Shown here in pieces: positions 36,503 to 49,870 of a stretch of 64,000 nucleotides of DNA. Where the stretch lies: NCBI GenBank assembly GCA_034509755.1, contig CM067546.1, positions 11,496,970 through 11,560,969 of the forward strand, read 5' to 3'. The stretch is from Anisodus tanguticus (lineage: Eukaryota > Streptophyta > Magnoliopsida > Solanales > Solanaceae). The notes under the pieces were generated by a model. That model ran no database searches. It was not told the DNA's origin and worked only from the letters and a program-made list of their open reading frames with translations. The position numbers were made by a program, and so were the translations under genes. How positions within the stretch are numbered: position 1 is the stretch's first letter; every line of letters begins with the position of its first letter.

Positions 36503-37440
36503 TGTTGACACCTAATTTTTTTCCTCAAATGATTTTATTTAATTACTCAAAGTTCCTGAGTCACAAATTGAGTGAAATATACATTGTGCAAAGCAAATAT
36601 GATTTTACAAAATTATCTCGATGACATTTTTCCATTTCATTTGGAAAAATATCACAAGTATATCATTGTATGACATCCTATGTATTTTGAACATCTTCTA
36701 TAGTTTGAAATATATATTTATCAAAATTATGAATCAAAATGACTAAAACAATTACTCAATTAATTGTTTATAATTATTTAATGGTCAATTGACAAATATT
36801 TTACTCCGTCTAATCAGAAAGTTTGATTAATTAATTTAAGTGTCAAAATTACATCTCAAATTTCATGACATTTTGGTTTAATTTTAAAGAAAAGATTTTA
36901 TATTCTTGTTACGATTGAAATGTTTGTTTCAATTTGATTTCTAATTAAGCATTTGGTCCAAATTCGGTCACAATTGAGATAATTAGGCCATCTTTTAAAC
37001 CATAGAATCTCTTCTGAATCCTTTATTTATCATGATTTGAGCCTCCCTCTTATTTTAAAACGGCCAGGCCCAGTCCATCCCCACGTCCAATGTAAAAAGG
37101 GATTATCCCGTCCCTTGGGGCATAGCTGTATGGCAAAGGAGAAACTTAAAATCCAGCTGGAGGTCTGCAGCGTGGGTTCGAACTTGGTGGGAGCAATTTT
37201 CTCTCTTCTGGGGTAAGACTTCGTAGGTGATATCAGTTGGTCTGTTCTCAAACCTTGGTCAATCAGGCACATCTCGCGATTTACCGATAGTAGTGCTGAG
37301 AGACCGGGACTACTATATCTGAAAATAATCTGACGTAAGCTAGAAAGCTGGATATAAAAAAAAATCTTCATATCGCAATCCCTTTCTCTCTCCTAAAAAA
37401 TAGTAAAGTTTCAGAGCCCTCAGACTTTCTCAAATTCAAT

Positions 37441-37448
37441 GTCCCACA
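37441..37448. repeat. 8-bp target duplication, left
   Basis: GTCCCACA, identical to 38475-38482, flanking the hAT element. Confidence 0.95.
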
Positions 37449-38474
37449 TAGGGATGGCAACAAATCGGATCTGGATCGGATCCTACTAGATTCGGATCCA
37501 GATCGGTTTTTCATACCTGGATCCAGATCCATCGGGTCCATAAAAATCAGATTCAAATCCGGATCCATCGGATCTGGATCCACAGGGGAAGAAGTTTGGA
37601 GTAACATATTTTATTAATCCTACAACCTGTGGTAAGAAATCGACAAGCCAGGTTTGTTTAATTTTCTTGTTTTTCCTTCTTTAATTTGTGCCTTTATTTT
37701 TGTTTTTTGTTTTGCAACTTCAGTACAGAAAAAAGAAAAATTACCAATTAAATAATTTATTGTCTTATTCAATAGTAATTAATTAAGCTGAAGCCACATG
37801 TAATAATTGTAATCTAGACAATTTAGACGGATTCATAACACATGAAGTTAACTTTCAAGATATTAACAAAGCATTTTACTTACTTGAAGCAAGCAAAACA
37901 CTGCATTGTATCATTTGGATGGACAAATAATCATATTTTCATCTTTCTATTATGTTTGAACGTGAAATATAGCAAGAAGAACATGGTCTTTTTAAATAAA
38001 TGAAAATGTACCGTTTGAATACTCACTAAGCTTCTAATCATGAAATGGGAAGACACACAAAAACAATCCAATGTTTGTCTTTGGTAGAAGCGGCTATGAC
38101 TTGTGCAAACATCTATCCTCATGGAATATGCGTCCTTCTAAGAACAAAAAAGGAACTTCTTTCTTGCTAGTTTCCTTTAAAAAGAGTTTGTATGTACATT
38201 GAGTGACAGATGATTTACTATAGATCCCTGCTCGAGCTGAATATACAGTCATCAGCACTATTATATATTTTTTGGATATATTTAATAAAAAACAGATCCA
38301 CGGGTCGGATCTGGATTGAATACGGATTTCAAATACAAGATCCAGATCCAGATCCGATCTGTCAGAAATGGATCCGGGTCCGATCCGGATCCGTCGGGTC
38401 CAAATTTTGAAGATCCATATCCTATAAAATGGATCTGAATCCATGTCCGGATCCGGGATCCACTGCCATCTCTA
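37449..38474. mobile_element. Non-autonomous hAT transposon
   Basis: 1026 bp with terminal inverted repeats TAGGGATGGCA (left) and, reading inward from the right, TAGAGATGGCA, flanked by the perfect 8-bp duplication GTCCCACA. Both ends have dense GGATCC/GGATCT words on both strands for about 150 bases (37465-37580 and 38290-38462), which are likely transposase-binding subterminal repeats. The middle is AT-rich and has no transposase frame. Complete structure, so moved in trans by an autonomous hAT. Confidence 0.93.
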
Positions 38475-38482
38475 GTCCCACA
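38475..38482. repeat. 8-bp target duplication, right
   Basis: GTCCCACA, matching 37441-37448. Confidence 0.95.
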
Positions 38483-41400
38483 TCTTCATTTGCAAATCAA
38501 GTCTCAATTCAAGCAAAACCCCTTTAATTTCGAGTTTTAAAACTGGGATCATACCTTTGTCAGAAGCCTAATTAATTTCTCGATTTAACTAGGAATTTAA
38601 TGTTTTAAAATTTAGTTTTCTTTTCGTGTATGGCTGAGTCGGGTCAATTGGAGAAGCAAAATTCTTAACTCCGGATCTTGATTAAAGGCTTCCTTGAAAA
38701 GAGGTAAACACTCTTTATCTTTTTTTAGTTTCTTAGCATTAGGGTTTTGTTATAAGCATGTGTTAGTTTTAATTGTTGTATGTTGATTAGTAAACATGCC
38801 CTAATATGCTTAATCACTTTGTCACATCATATAGGAGTAACTAAAATGATACACAGATATACATTGTTTGTTTGAATTTTTGATTTACATAGTTGAAATA
38901 AGCATCCTTGGCATATGCACTCTCAACATGTATGAACTTGTTCTGTTTATCTCTAAATCACATGATTAGTTTAATCCTCCTTACTTAGGTCATGTGTAGC
39001 CTTTCTTTGACTGTTTGAACATCATCATGTCTGATTTTGGTCTGCGTGGTTGAGCACATAACTGCTTCAATCTCTTATTTCTCAAACTGTATTGTCATCT
39101 CCCTGTCTTGTTCAGTAGCTAAGTTTAAGTGTCTAGGTATGACCGAATATGCTTTCCCTTCTTTTTATAACTATAACTGTAACTCAAGAGGTGACGAATG
39201 TCAACGTAGGATTCAAAAGGTCTAAGTTAATACTAATCAACCTGCTAGTCTAACTAAGTCATGTATGTGTTGTCTTTTGCTGAATAAGATGAGGTTAAGG
39301 GGTCAAATACTATACTATATATTTGTGTGAGTTTCTGCTAAAACAAGCTTAAGTTTTATGTGTAATTGCTGCATCTAAGATATGTTTTTCAGGACCATGG
39401 TCACCTAGTCTAGGAAGTGAAAAATGTCCCGGTTCTCATTAGAAGAATATAGACCTGTCAGGCCTCCCTTCTCATTTAAGTTCAAAGTTCTGTATTGTGT
39501 GATGACCTAATTCTGGTTCTGTCCCCCCAAAACATGATAAAATATGTGCAACTTGTTTAATTTTGTCTAGTATTTGGTGTAATCTTGTTCTGATATCACA
39601 TGAGGGATATATATCTTGGTAATTGCTTTAACAAACAATCCTAGCCTATCTCAATTGACCCTAAGAATTTGATATACCTCTACCATGGATTTTATAAAAC
39701 CTAGCCTGTGATTTATTATTGTGCTTTTGATAGGGGATAACATAATTAGAATACATAAAAGTCATTTGATTTCCTTCCTTTGTTTGAACTAAATAGCATT
39801 ATGTGTTGGCTTGGCCAACCCCTTTCTATGCAAGTATGTAAACTATTTAAGCTGAAGAATCATTTTAAATATGATCCGACCTTGACTAAGTGAGTATGAA
39901 ACCAGTTAGATGTTGCTACTGTTTTCCCGGCATGATATGTAGTCTCAAAATAAGAAGGTTTAAACTAGAATATTTTCGTTCGCTGATAAATTTAAGATAT
40001 GCAGTTTAGGTTTGATATGTGAATTTGTCTCCATGTTTTTCTCTGCTTTAGCCAACAACAAGATAGGGTCTTGAATATTGAAGATAGGAAACTGTGAATG
40101 TAACAATATGGTTTGTTTGTGCCTTAGGCGCCACTCACTTTGAGACAGCAGTGAGTAATTTCCTAGGACTAATAAGGCATGAAGGAAGGCTTTGAGTAGT
40201 TTAGGGATTTCACCTGAACTGTATAAGTCAACCATTAGGACCAGATTAGGGATTTCAGAAGAAAGGAAAATGTGGAGTGTGTTTATGTCCTTGTCTTGAA
40301 CTTCAGTGAAAATTCTCTTCTTAGATGAGACCAAGTCATTTGAATGCATCTTTAAGTTATAGGCATGAACTGATTTTTTAATCTCAGAACATGAAGCATG
40401 TAGCCAAGTCTGGTAGCATGTTCTACTGCATCTCCCCACTGATTTGCAAGTTTAAATAAAGAAAAAAATTCATTCTATATGATAGATAGATGTACATTTT
40501 GTTGTATACACTAATGTTTTCTTCTGAGATGTTGTTATGTTGCCTAGCAAGGGTTAGGTTCTGTGTAAATATGTGCTTGGATTGCTAGTGTTTGCATTTA
40601 TCTTCTTTCCCCTCACTTCCTTTAGTGTGAAAGAAAATGATATATTCTCGGATATACAAGGTATATATCTATGTATACTTAGGTATATATGAGAATTAAA
40701 TATATCATGTATATTTTAGGGATGTCATGTATCCCCTAAGTATACCATGTATATCACAAATGTATACTCTGGGTATATCATCTATGTATCGTGCTGGTCC
40801 AATCAGTCTTGGGCTGAGGCTGCATTATTTTTTATCTTCTGTGATATTTGGGCCATCTCTGATCTTCCTAGGCCTAAAGCCCATAATTTTCTGCGCTATA
40901 TGTTAACTCTCTTAATTGGGCTTGATTTCCTTTTCCCCCTTTAGCATCATCTGTCTGGTATATAGCTAAGTGTGTCGGCTGAGTTTGAGTTGGCCCATTC
41001 CTGCTCTCTTTTTTTATATCTACTTATGTACCGTGTATTATATTTACATCTAAGTTTGTTTATTTATTTATTTATATTTATTAAGTGTAGATGCTCTCTA
41101 ACTTGTATATTTTTTTCCCCTCTTTTTGCATGAATATGTACTTTGCATGGGCCTGTTTGGCCCGAGTCTTGCACCAGCCGCTTTCGTTGGGCCTAAGGCC
41201 CAATAATTTCTACTTCATTGAGTCTACCACAACCTACAAGGCTCAGACATGAGTGAAAATTGCCTTAGCATTTAACTGGTGAGCCCAGTATGCCCACCAG
41301 CCTAACCCTAGCCCTTTAATATATGTATTTTGTTATTCATATTGTAATTCAAACGTATACATATATTATTGAAACCCTTAGTGAGAACTTGTTTAAAATA

Positions 41401-42232
41401 GGTTTAGGCAAACGATGATGAGATCGTTAGAAGGAACCCGGCACCTGTATTCGGACCCGGTAAAAAATTAATAAAAGAAATTGCTTATTTGAATAAATCA
41501 AAAAAATGGTGTCCTACATTGTGTTTGCAAAATAGTTTTGAGTTGTTTTACTTCCCTTTGAGAAAAGATGTCTTTTTACCAAAAACACTGAACACAAAAG
41601 AGAGAAGTTTTGAAAAGGGACTATCTTAAAGATAGAAATTAACCCCTTAAGATAAAACTTGCAAAAACATCCAATTTTGGGATTCATTTTCAAGAGTTAG
41701 TTTTTGGGCCTGGCCCATTTTAAATTAACAAAAAAAAGTAATTTCATCCAATTTTAAGTTTGGGAAAACGAAAAGAAAGTGGTTGACCTTTGTTTAATTT
41801 AAAAGGCAAAAGTTGAGTTTTAGTCCGAAAAGTGGAATAGATCATTTAAATTCTTAAATGCATTTTAAAAAAAAATATTTTGACTCTTTTAGAAGAATTG
41901 TTTTTGGCGGAAAATATTTTAATACGCCATGATTTTATATACATGTTTAAACATATTTTAGACAAATAAAAGCAAATTCATATTTTTAAAATCCGAAGTT
42001 CAACCGTATTCTGCGAATTCATAATATCGGGGTGCCTAACACCTTCCCTCGGGAATCACCTGAACTCTTACCATAACTCTGATTTTTAAAGGTGTTACAT
42101 TTTGTTTGAATAAATTCTTTTACATTTGGTTTTCCTAATTTTCCTTAGATAAATTAGATGGCGACTCTAAATAAATAATAAATCCAAGTTATGAAGTAAT
42201 TTTTATGCCGCGCGTAAAAGTGAACCGTAACA

Positions 42233-42640
42233 AAACATTCATAACACAATAAGAGTTAACTTTTATGACATAAAAATACTCCTGACAAGGGACAAACAAG
42301 ATCAAGAACATTTCTATGGAATTGAAGAACAAGAGTACTTCTAACTTAACAAGATTAGAATCATTTTGGAGGGCATTCGTTTACATTTCGTTTTCATTCG
42401 GGTCATGCCAAAATAAGGAAATGATAGCCTTACATACCTCGTCAACTATTTAACCACACAACGTCGACAAAATCCGCTAGCACTTCAATCTATAACAAGC
42501 GATAAGGAACCATTGTTAAGCCATAGAAGCTAGAAATCAATACAAATGAGCGACAAGCTTACATACTTAATAGAAGTTGTCTGGAAGAAGAGCATCCATT
42601 ACAACTTACATACTTAATAGAAGTTGTCTGGAAGAACAAA
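42233..42640 (-). mobile_element. gypsy LTR, part 2 (continuation of 35379-36502)
   Basis: Resumes text expected in this LTR type: CTCCTGACAAGGGACAAACAAG near 42290 and GCCTTACATACCTCGTC near 42440, matching 27422-27445 and 27565-27585 in the intact minus-strand LTR. The order and orientation fit one LTR split by the 36503-42232 insertion. Confidence 0.7.
42558..42636. repeat. 32-bp direct repeat, two copies
   Basis: A unit starting CTTACATACTTAATAGAAGT at 42558-42589 recurs unchanged at 42605-42636. Confidence 0.95.
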
Positions 42641-44330
42641 GACAATATATATAAAGTAGAAGGAGATCCAAGGTTGCTGATAGGACTGATGGCTTACCCT
42701 GGTAACCTCTGAATATGAATATCACCTTGGGATCAGCTACGAGGCCTGGAACTGGAACAGGAATTGGTATCTGCACCAAAAAGTATAGCAAGTGTAGTAT
42801 GAGTACAACAATATTACTCGTAAGAATCATAGGCCGAAAATGAAGGAAACACATATGCAACAAATAAAGATTAAATCTAACACCTATTACACGAATCAAT
42901 TAAACCTCTCAACCATATCCAAGGAATCATGACTTACACATAGAACACATAAGCATGTATCGCATAGAAGAGGGAAAGTAAGCACATATATGAAAGAGTG
43001 TATGAATGCAATACATTGTCCAATGTCAAACCTGGTACACACATGTTAAGGGATTTGTCATATAGTCATGACCCATGGGGAACTCACGAGGTTCATATAC
43101 CCGTTTCGGGGTGCAACCCAATCTATAACATGTACATATTACGGCGCACAATCTGATTCCATAATCAACGCGAATATATATAAACTCATTCCTACCTTTC
43201 TCCGACCTTAAAGACCACATTGTATCTCTTTTTCCACTACTCATCCATCAAGTATGAAAAGCATGAATAAAAGTGTACATGCAAGATAACATATGCCACA
43301 ATATCATGGAAGCATGGAAATGGATAAGCATACATATTAGGGTTCACAAATATCGCTTAAGTATCTAAAGAATTAATCTTTCATATTTTATACGAGGCAT
43401 GAAGTGATGAGGTAAATTAGTCAAATATTGCAAATAATTACACATGGCCATCATATCCCACATAATCAACAATCATACCAACCTAATGGATTTATGCACA
43501 ATCTCCAATGCGTGAAGGCTCACATGCAATCTCCGTCACAAAATGCTACTATGATTCAATTACCCAATAATATACATCGGTACCCACCCAAATGCTCATC
43601 ACAATCATTAAGGTGGAACCCCTTTTAACACCTAACACCCCTTCAATATTTAGAAACTATATACGTCATCCGATCAGAGTCTAAAGAAGTAAATCATAAC
43701 CTACCCCGAAGCCGAACAGGAGCCACGAACCCTCAAGCCAACACCTTTCCTTTTTGGAGTGCTTCCGAACGATCGAAGTCTATCAAATATGAAATCTATG
43801 TTACAATACTATTTGATGGGTACCCATATTATCATACATTATTTGTAACCCAAAAGTGGACCCAAAATAATTAAACTCGAGCCCCGAGGGTAAAACTGGA
43901 ATTTATTTTCAAAATTAATTTACTCATAGCTTAATTAATCTAAATTCAGAAAATCAAATAAAAAATCCTAGATTTTGGCATCCAATTTTCCTTTTTTCCC
44001 AATACCAACCTAGGGCTAAAATCCCCAATTTTTATACTAACCCACATGAAAATAAAGCTAAATAACATATTAAAACATTGGGATAAGATGAATTAGAGAT
44101 TAGAATCTTACGCCAACGAAGAATCAAAGCCCTAGCACTTGAAATCACCTCCCCTGACACGCGCGCTATCGCACGATCGCGGAGTACCATCACACGATCA
44201 TGAAAGATTCCCCCACCAAGCTACGCGATTGCGACACCCTCATCGCGATCGCAATGTCCCATAAACCCCTTCATGCCATAGTTTGATTAGAAGGACCGGA
44301 ATGGCCAAAATGCCCTCCATGACTGAAAGG
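42641..44330 (-). mobile_element. LTR fragment of Tekay-like family, minus strand
   Basis: Text parallels the LTRs at 45824-48493 and 53710-56380. AGCAAGTGTAGTATGAGTAC near 42788 corresponds to AGCAAGTGTAGCGTGAGTAC at 46240. A GCGATCGC-rich block lies at 44158-44262, and there is a run CATGGGGAACTCACGAGGTTCATATA (43075-43100) like 46590-46615. Both ends are eroded. Confidence 0.7.
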
Positions 44331-44331
44331 C

Positions 44332-44945
44332 CTAGAATACGAACCCTGGGAAACTTTCTCTGAAATGTACATACCACGCTCCTAATAAATACTCCAGTAT
44401 GCTGGCATGATTGCATGAATTGACCTGCTGGACTAGGGGGTGATAACCCCTCCCTGAATACCCCATGCTCCTAGGCGGAACACCACCGTAATCACCAGAA
44501 TGACGGGCCCTCTTGCCCTCTCGATCATCATACCCCTCGTGTCGAATCTTCTCTATATCATTGGAGGCATCCACCACACTCTGAAATAAAGCCCCAGTAG
44601 CAGCAACCTGAGAAGCACCCAAAAAATCAGAATAGTCAGCCCCTTGATGAACCTCCTCACTCACTCTGCCTCAGTGCAAAGTATCATCAATGAATGGTGA
44701 GCTAATACATGGAACCTCGTCTCATACTCAGTAACCGATATGTCATCCTATCGCAAATTCTCAACTGATCCCTCTTGCTCTCCCTCACACTACGAGGAAC
44801 AAACTTGTCCAGAACCACCTGTGAGAACAAGGCCCAAGTGATTGGAGGTGACCCAGCTGGTCTACTGTCAATATAATCCATCCACCACTATTTGGCGGCC
44901 CCAACCATATGAAAGGCAGTAAAGCTTCTATTTTTCTCTTTCTTC
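44332..44945 (-). pseudogene. gypsy gag remnant
   Basis: The minus strand shows WWMDYIDSRPAGSPPITWAL, then FVPRSVRESKRDQL, the classic Retrotrans_gag signature, then in another frame ASQVAATGALFQSVVDASND with IEKIRHEGYDDREGKRARH. Frameshifted and truncated. It lies next to LTR sequence without the rest of pol, so a large internal deletion joined gag to an LTR. Confidence 0.8.
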
Positions 44946-45823
44946 AATAGAAAGGAAGGAGGGATAAATTTTCTTGTAAAACCGTATGTTTACAGTATTC
45001 CACATATTCTTGACGTCATTGATGAAAACAAAAAGAAACGGGGACCTAAAAATTATATGACTAAACTAATGATATCATCTCAGATCCATATTAATTTATC
45101 CTTTAAGATTTTTAAACATTTTTTAAAAGAGATGTTTAATAGCTTTAATCATAAGATTATTCTTTATCTCTTTTTAAATTTTTTATTAATAATTTTTTCG
45201 CTAATTGGAACATCCATAGATAAAATAAGTAATAAATGGATTTTTTTTTAAATATAGTACTATTATGAAAAAAATGTTTAATTTTGAAAAATAATCAATA
45301 TTTGGAATCGAATCGATTGGAGTAGTTCCAAACTTTTTCACTGGTTTGTTAACGAAAACACTTTTCGAGTTCGAATCAAAATAAAGCTGTTTACCCTTGA
45401 GAGCTTTTTGAGAGGAGCGAGGAAATCAACATTTTAGTACAACAGCTTTGAGGTACGGAGCCGTTTTTGTCATGTCAAAATTAGTCTACTTATTATTCGT
45501 TCTTATCCTCATCTAAGACAGAAGAACCAGATGCCAAATTAAGTTTCCAATTAATAAACGCCCACTTTTAATAACGTAATGAGTATGAGAAACATAATAC
45601 CCCATATGGCTAATGTAAAATTGTAAATGATTGAATCATAAGTAAATAAATGCGGTCAAATTTGTGATTTTACTATCATTAGAAGGTTGTAAAGAGCGAA
45701 TTATATTCAAACATTGACATAGCGTTATCATCAATCAAACTTCTCGTATGTATTGAATTTCTTTTGAATACATAATGTTGCTTTGCACTTTTTCTAGATA
45801 AGAATAAATTAATACAACTTGTA
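44946..45823. other. AT-rich intergenic DNA, no feature seen
   Basis: No coding motif or repeat terminus. A 64-codon hydrophobic frame (45057-45251) appears to be chance in AT-rich sequence. Confidence 0.5.
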
Positions 45824-48493
45824 ACGCACGACACAAAATTGAGGGTCATGACGGCACCAACTCTGACAAGTCAGTAAGCCAACCTTTACCCAAAATAACC
45901 CAAAATCAATAAAAGAAATAAGTGAAAAGATAATAAGAAAATAATTTTTAAGTTTTTAAATAAATCCATAGAATAATCGAAATAGTAAGAAATTATCCAA
46001 AATCGAGTGTCACATTACAAGAACTAACTAAAGATCAATACAAGTCTTGGAAATACATATGTCCCAGAATACATAAAAAATGTATGAAATGAAGGACAAA
46101 ATGTAAATGATAAAGGAAAGATCCGGTGCCATGAGTACGTAATGGCTCACCCCGAATCGTCCGGAATCAGCTACCCAGCGAAAAGAATGACCAGGTGCCT
46201 CACTGGAGCTACGGAAAGAACCTGCACATAAAAAGAATGCAGCAAGTGTAGCGTGAGTACGGGAATAATGTATACTCAGAGTATCGTCGACCGATCCTAT
46301 CCTAAACGAAGACGAGAGATGGTCTACCGAGTGCTACTACACCAACTGCCTGATAATCCATCGAAATAACCACATAGCAGATATACTCATTTAAGGAGTT
46401 CAAGCCTAGTTTATAGCATCTAATACCTCGATCATATCAAGTACTCACATAATCAAGTCACGGGATTGAAATCAACAGCTTAAGCACCAATCAAGAATAT
46501 AATGAAATGATATAAATGCAATGAATAATATGTAAGTACTTTCTTTCCCCCTAACGGTACACACACATTTGAACATAAACGAATCGTGATCCATGGGGGA
46601 CTCGCGAGGTCCATATACTAATCACGCTCACACATAGTACCTAAGTATAATCACACAACAGGCTCACATAGTACCTGTTTATAAACACACAACTCTTGTA
46701 TTTGTCTATTGCCACACGGGTTCATACATTTTGAAGCATGAATATGACATGCTCAACAACAAGAAGCAAGTATATGCAAATAAAGGTTCTAACTTTAGTC
46801 AATCGTACAATAAAGACTCGATCTTTAGCTTTTTTTCCTCTTTTAAACGAGTATAAATGATGAAGGTGACACACAGCTAAATATCACACCGACAAGTAAT
46901 AATATTGCGGAAAGTACGGGATTCATACCCTAATCACGGATCCAAAGGATCATACTATTCTATCAGCTATTGCCCAATACATGGCATTCACTAAGTAATT
47001 TAAAGCACAAATACCTATATCATGTCACCGATACCCAATACGAGTGCTTGTCATCTCACAAGTATCGGGACCTCATTATTATCCATGTTTCCCCTTCTTA
47101 ATTAGTTCATTAGACATAACATTTAAGATAAGGTACAAGATCTCAACTTGCCTGGATGAGGAGCCCGAGAGTCACAATAAAGCTTTACCCTTTCGCAACG
47201 CCTCCGAAACATGTCAATCTATTCAAAAATTGATTACACATTAACATACTAGTCTGATGATACCCATATTGCTATAATAAACTTTCAGATCTAAAAAGTC
47301 ATCCAAAAATGGGATCCCGAACCTCGAAAGGAAAAATGAGAAATTTATTCCAAAATTATTTTACCCAACCTTTATAGAGCCTAGATATGAAATATCATCA
47401 AATTTTAACCTCAAAATCATACTCAATTGAAGAAATCATTATTTTTCAAGCTTAGGGTTTATTTTCCTAAATCCTCAATCTCCTCAATCCGAAGTCTAGG
47501 GCTCAAATATGAAAATGGGGAAGAAAGTTCGATATGGGTCTTTTAATAATGCCCAGCTACAGATCCTTTTTCGCGAACGCGACGGTAAATCGTGAACGCG
47601 GGCACCGACCTGGCCCACCCATCGTGAACGCGATGAGCCCATCGCGAACCGCAATGAGTTAGCCCAACCTGACCCATGCCTCTTCTACTCTACGGGAACG
47701 CGAGCGTAGTATCACGATCGCGACCCTCTGGTCCAACAAGGCTTTGCGAACGCGACCCTTCTAGAGGACGCTTAGAAGGAAACAAGAAGAACTGAACCAT
47801 AAAAAATCTGGTTCTTCACATTTTCATCCCGAAATCACGAGACTCACTCGAAACCTCCTGGATACAAACCAAATATGCATCTTAGCTATAAAACACGCTA
47901 TGAACTCACTCGCGCACTCAAAATCATCATACGAAGTAATCTTGACCAATGTTTAACCAACACACACTTTAATGATCTTAAGGCTAGAATTTCAACCAAA
48001 CGCCTGTGATGCTCCTGAGTGCCTCAGAAACCGAAACAATGACTTGACTAGACCATATTCGATATTCCGAACTTGAGGGAATCAACAAAACGTCAAAAAG
48101 GCTCAATTTTCCTCAATTGACTTTAATTAACTTAAGCTTATTTCATAACTTAAGACTCTCTAATTTTCACAAACTTACCCGAAAGTCACTCAAATCGCTC
48201 GGGACCCGTTCCAACAGTCCACCTAAGTCACAAATCATGCCCCATAGCTGATGGAATCATTAGAATTCGATTCTGGATGCATTTACTCCAAAGTCAACCC
48301 CTAGTCAAATTTTTCAAACATGAAACTTTCAAAACAACTCAAAACTTAGATTTTCTTCCGTTATTCTGATCCATTTACCTTGGAAATCACGCCACCCATC
48401 CCCGCACATCAAAATCAATATGACAAGGCTAGGGGAAAAAGGCATTTCTAGAAAATAAGAAAGATAAACAAAATGACCTAACAGGTCGTTACA
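45824..48493 (-). mobile_element. 3' LTR of element 2 (Tekay-type chromovirus)
   Basis: About 2670 bp, collinear with 53710-56380. On the minus strand it begins TGTAACGACCTGTTAGGTC after a purine-rich GTGGTGGATGA and ends in eroded GTCGTGC text near 45824. It contains a block rich in GCGAACGCGA words (47570-47765). Divergence from the other LTR is obvious by eye, so the insertion is old. Confidence 0.9.
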
Positions 48494-48539
48494 TCATCCA
48501 CCACTTAAACACATGTTCATCGTCCAACATGAAAGGAAA

Positions 48540-48975
48540 ATGAAATACCTGAATCTCCGAAAAGCTGAAGGTATCTAGTCCACATGCCCGTCTTAGTCTC
48601 CCACGTAGCCTCCTCGACCGGACAATGCCTCCACTGGACCTTTACAGAAGATATATCTTTGGATCTCAACTCTGAATCTGCCTATCATGAATAGCAACCG
48701 GCTCCTCCTCGTAAGTCAAATTTTGATCAAGCAATACTGAATCCCATCTAAATTATATCAGAATCATCCAAATGATACTTCTTGAGCATGGAGATATGAG
48801 TAACATGGTGAACACCCAATAATCCCAAAAGCAAAGGCAACTTATAGTCTACCTCACTGATACGCTGCACGATCTCAAAAGGACCAATGTACATGGGGAT
48901 CAACTTGCCTCTCTTCCCAAACCTCATCACACCCTTCATGGGTGAAACCTTCAACAATACTCGTTCACCAACCAT
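48540..48975 (-). pseudogene. Integrase C-terminus and chromodomain of element 2
   Basis: From 48975 downward: KVSPMKGVMRFGKRGKLIPM, YIGPFEIVQRISEVDYKLP, VHHVTHISMLKKY, the integrase C-terminal GPY/F domain. It continues, with a stop near 48740 and frame changes, into text equivalent to LTRRSR/YEEEPV and VEEATWET (near 48600-48620), a chromodomain with its conserved EEATWE core. The presence of a chromodomain puts the element in the chromovirus clade, and the overall text fits Tekay/Del. Confidence 0.75.
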
Positions 48976-49139
48976 GATCTCTAGATCACGAACCTTCCGT
49001 TCTGCATAACTTATCTGCCGACTGAGCTATGAGAATTCTTTCTGGATCAACTTGACCTTGTTTAAGGAATCATACAACAAATCAGTACCCAGAGGCCTAA
49101 CCTCAAATGCATCAAACCAACCCACTAGAGAATGACACA

Positions 49140-49870
49140 TCCTACCACATAATACCTCAAACGGTGCCATCTCAATGCTAGAATGATAACTGTTGTTTTA
49201 AGCAAACTCATCCAAAGGTAAAAATTGATCCCAATGGCCACCAAAATCAATCACACAGGTCTGCAACATATCTTCAAGGACTTGAATAGTCCGCTGGGAA
49301 TGACTATTTGTCTGAGGGTGAAATGTTGTGCTGAGCTCCACCCGAGTACCTAACTCCTTCTGCATAGATCTCCAGAAGTGGGATTTAAATTAAGTGCCAT
49401 GATCTGAAATGATAGAAATTGGCACTTCATGCAACCGAACTATCTCATAGATGTAGATTCTAGCCAACTTCTCTGATTTATAAGTAGTCTGAACCGGTAC
49501 AAAGTGAGCCAACTTCGTCAACCGATCCACAATCACCCAAATGGCATCAAACTTTCCCAAGGTCCATGGTAACCCTACCACAAAGTCCATAGTAATTCGC
49601 TTCCATTTTCACTCAGGTATAGACATCCTCTGAGTATGTCCACCAGGATTTTAGTGCTCATACTTCACTTGTTGACAATTCAAACACCGAAACACAAACT
49701 TCACGATGTCCCTCTTCATACTATACCACCAATATTGTTGCTTCAAATCCCGATACATCTTTGTAGCCCCTGGATGAATGGAATACCTGGAACTATGAGC
49801 CTCATCCATTATCAACTTGATCAAATCTGTATCTCGAAGAACACATATACGACTCTTGATACACAACACA
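49140..49870 (-). pseudogene. Integrase core of element 2
   Basis: Zinc finger near 49660-49800: HSSRYSIHPGATKMYRDLKQ, then CLNCQQVKYEH. Catalytic core: MDFVVGLPWTLGKFDAIWVI with the first Asp, then ISDHGT with the second Asp and a stop codon right after it (near 49389). At the third position the usual HPQTDGQSERTIQ reads HPQTNSHSQRTIQ, so the catalytic Glu is Gln. The enzyme is dead by both stop and active-site change. Confidence 0.85.

Larger units (their letters stand above)
36503..42232 (+). mobile_element. Solo-LTR-like insertion (Tat/Ogre type), carries a hAT
   Basis: Begins TGTTGACACCTAATTTTTTT and ends GTGAACCGTAACA, inside another LTR. Flanking pentamers are GAACA (left) and AAACA (right), a target duplication with one change. 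Inner text typical of Solanaceae Tat/Ogre LTRs is present: GGGGTGCCTAACACCTTCCC near 42030, GGTTCGAAC-like text near 37170, and GATGGCGACTC near 42158. After removal of the hAT element it would be about 4.7 kb, with no gag or pol reading frames, so a very long solo LTR is the best reading. Open frames within (for example 39960-40439, minus) show no known motif. Confidence 0.6.

Noticed and set aside
39960..40439. 159-codon minus-strand frame as a host gene
   Set aside because: No motif, lies in the interior of the solo-LTR-like insertion, and no splice or promoter context.
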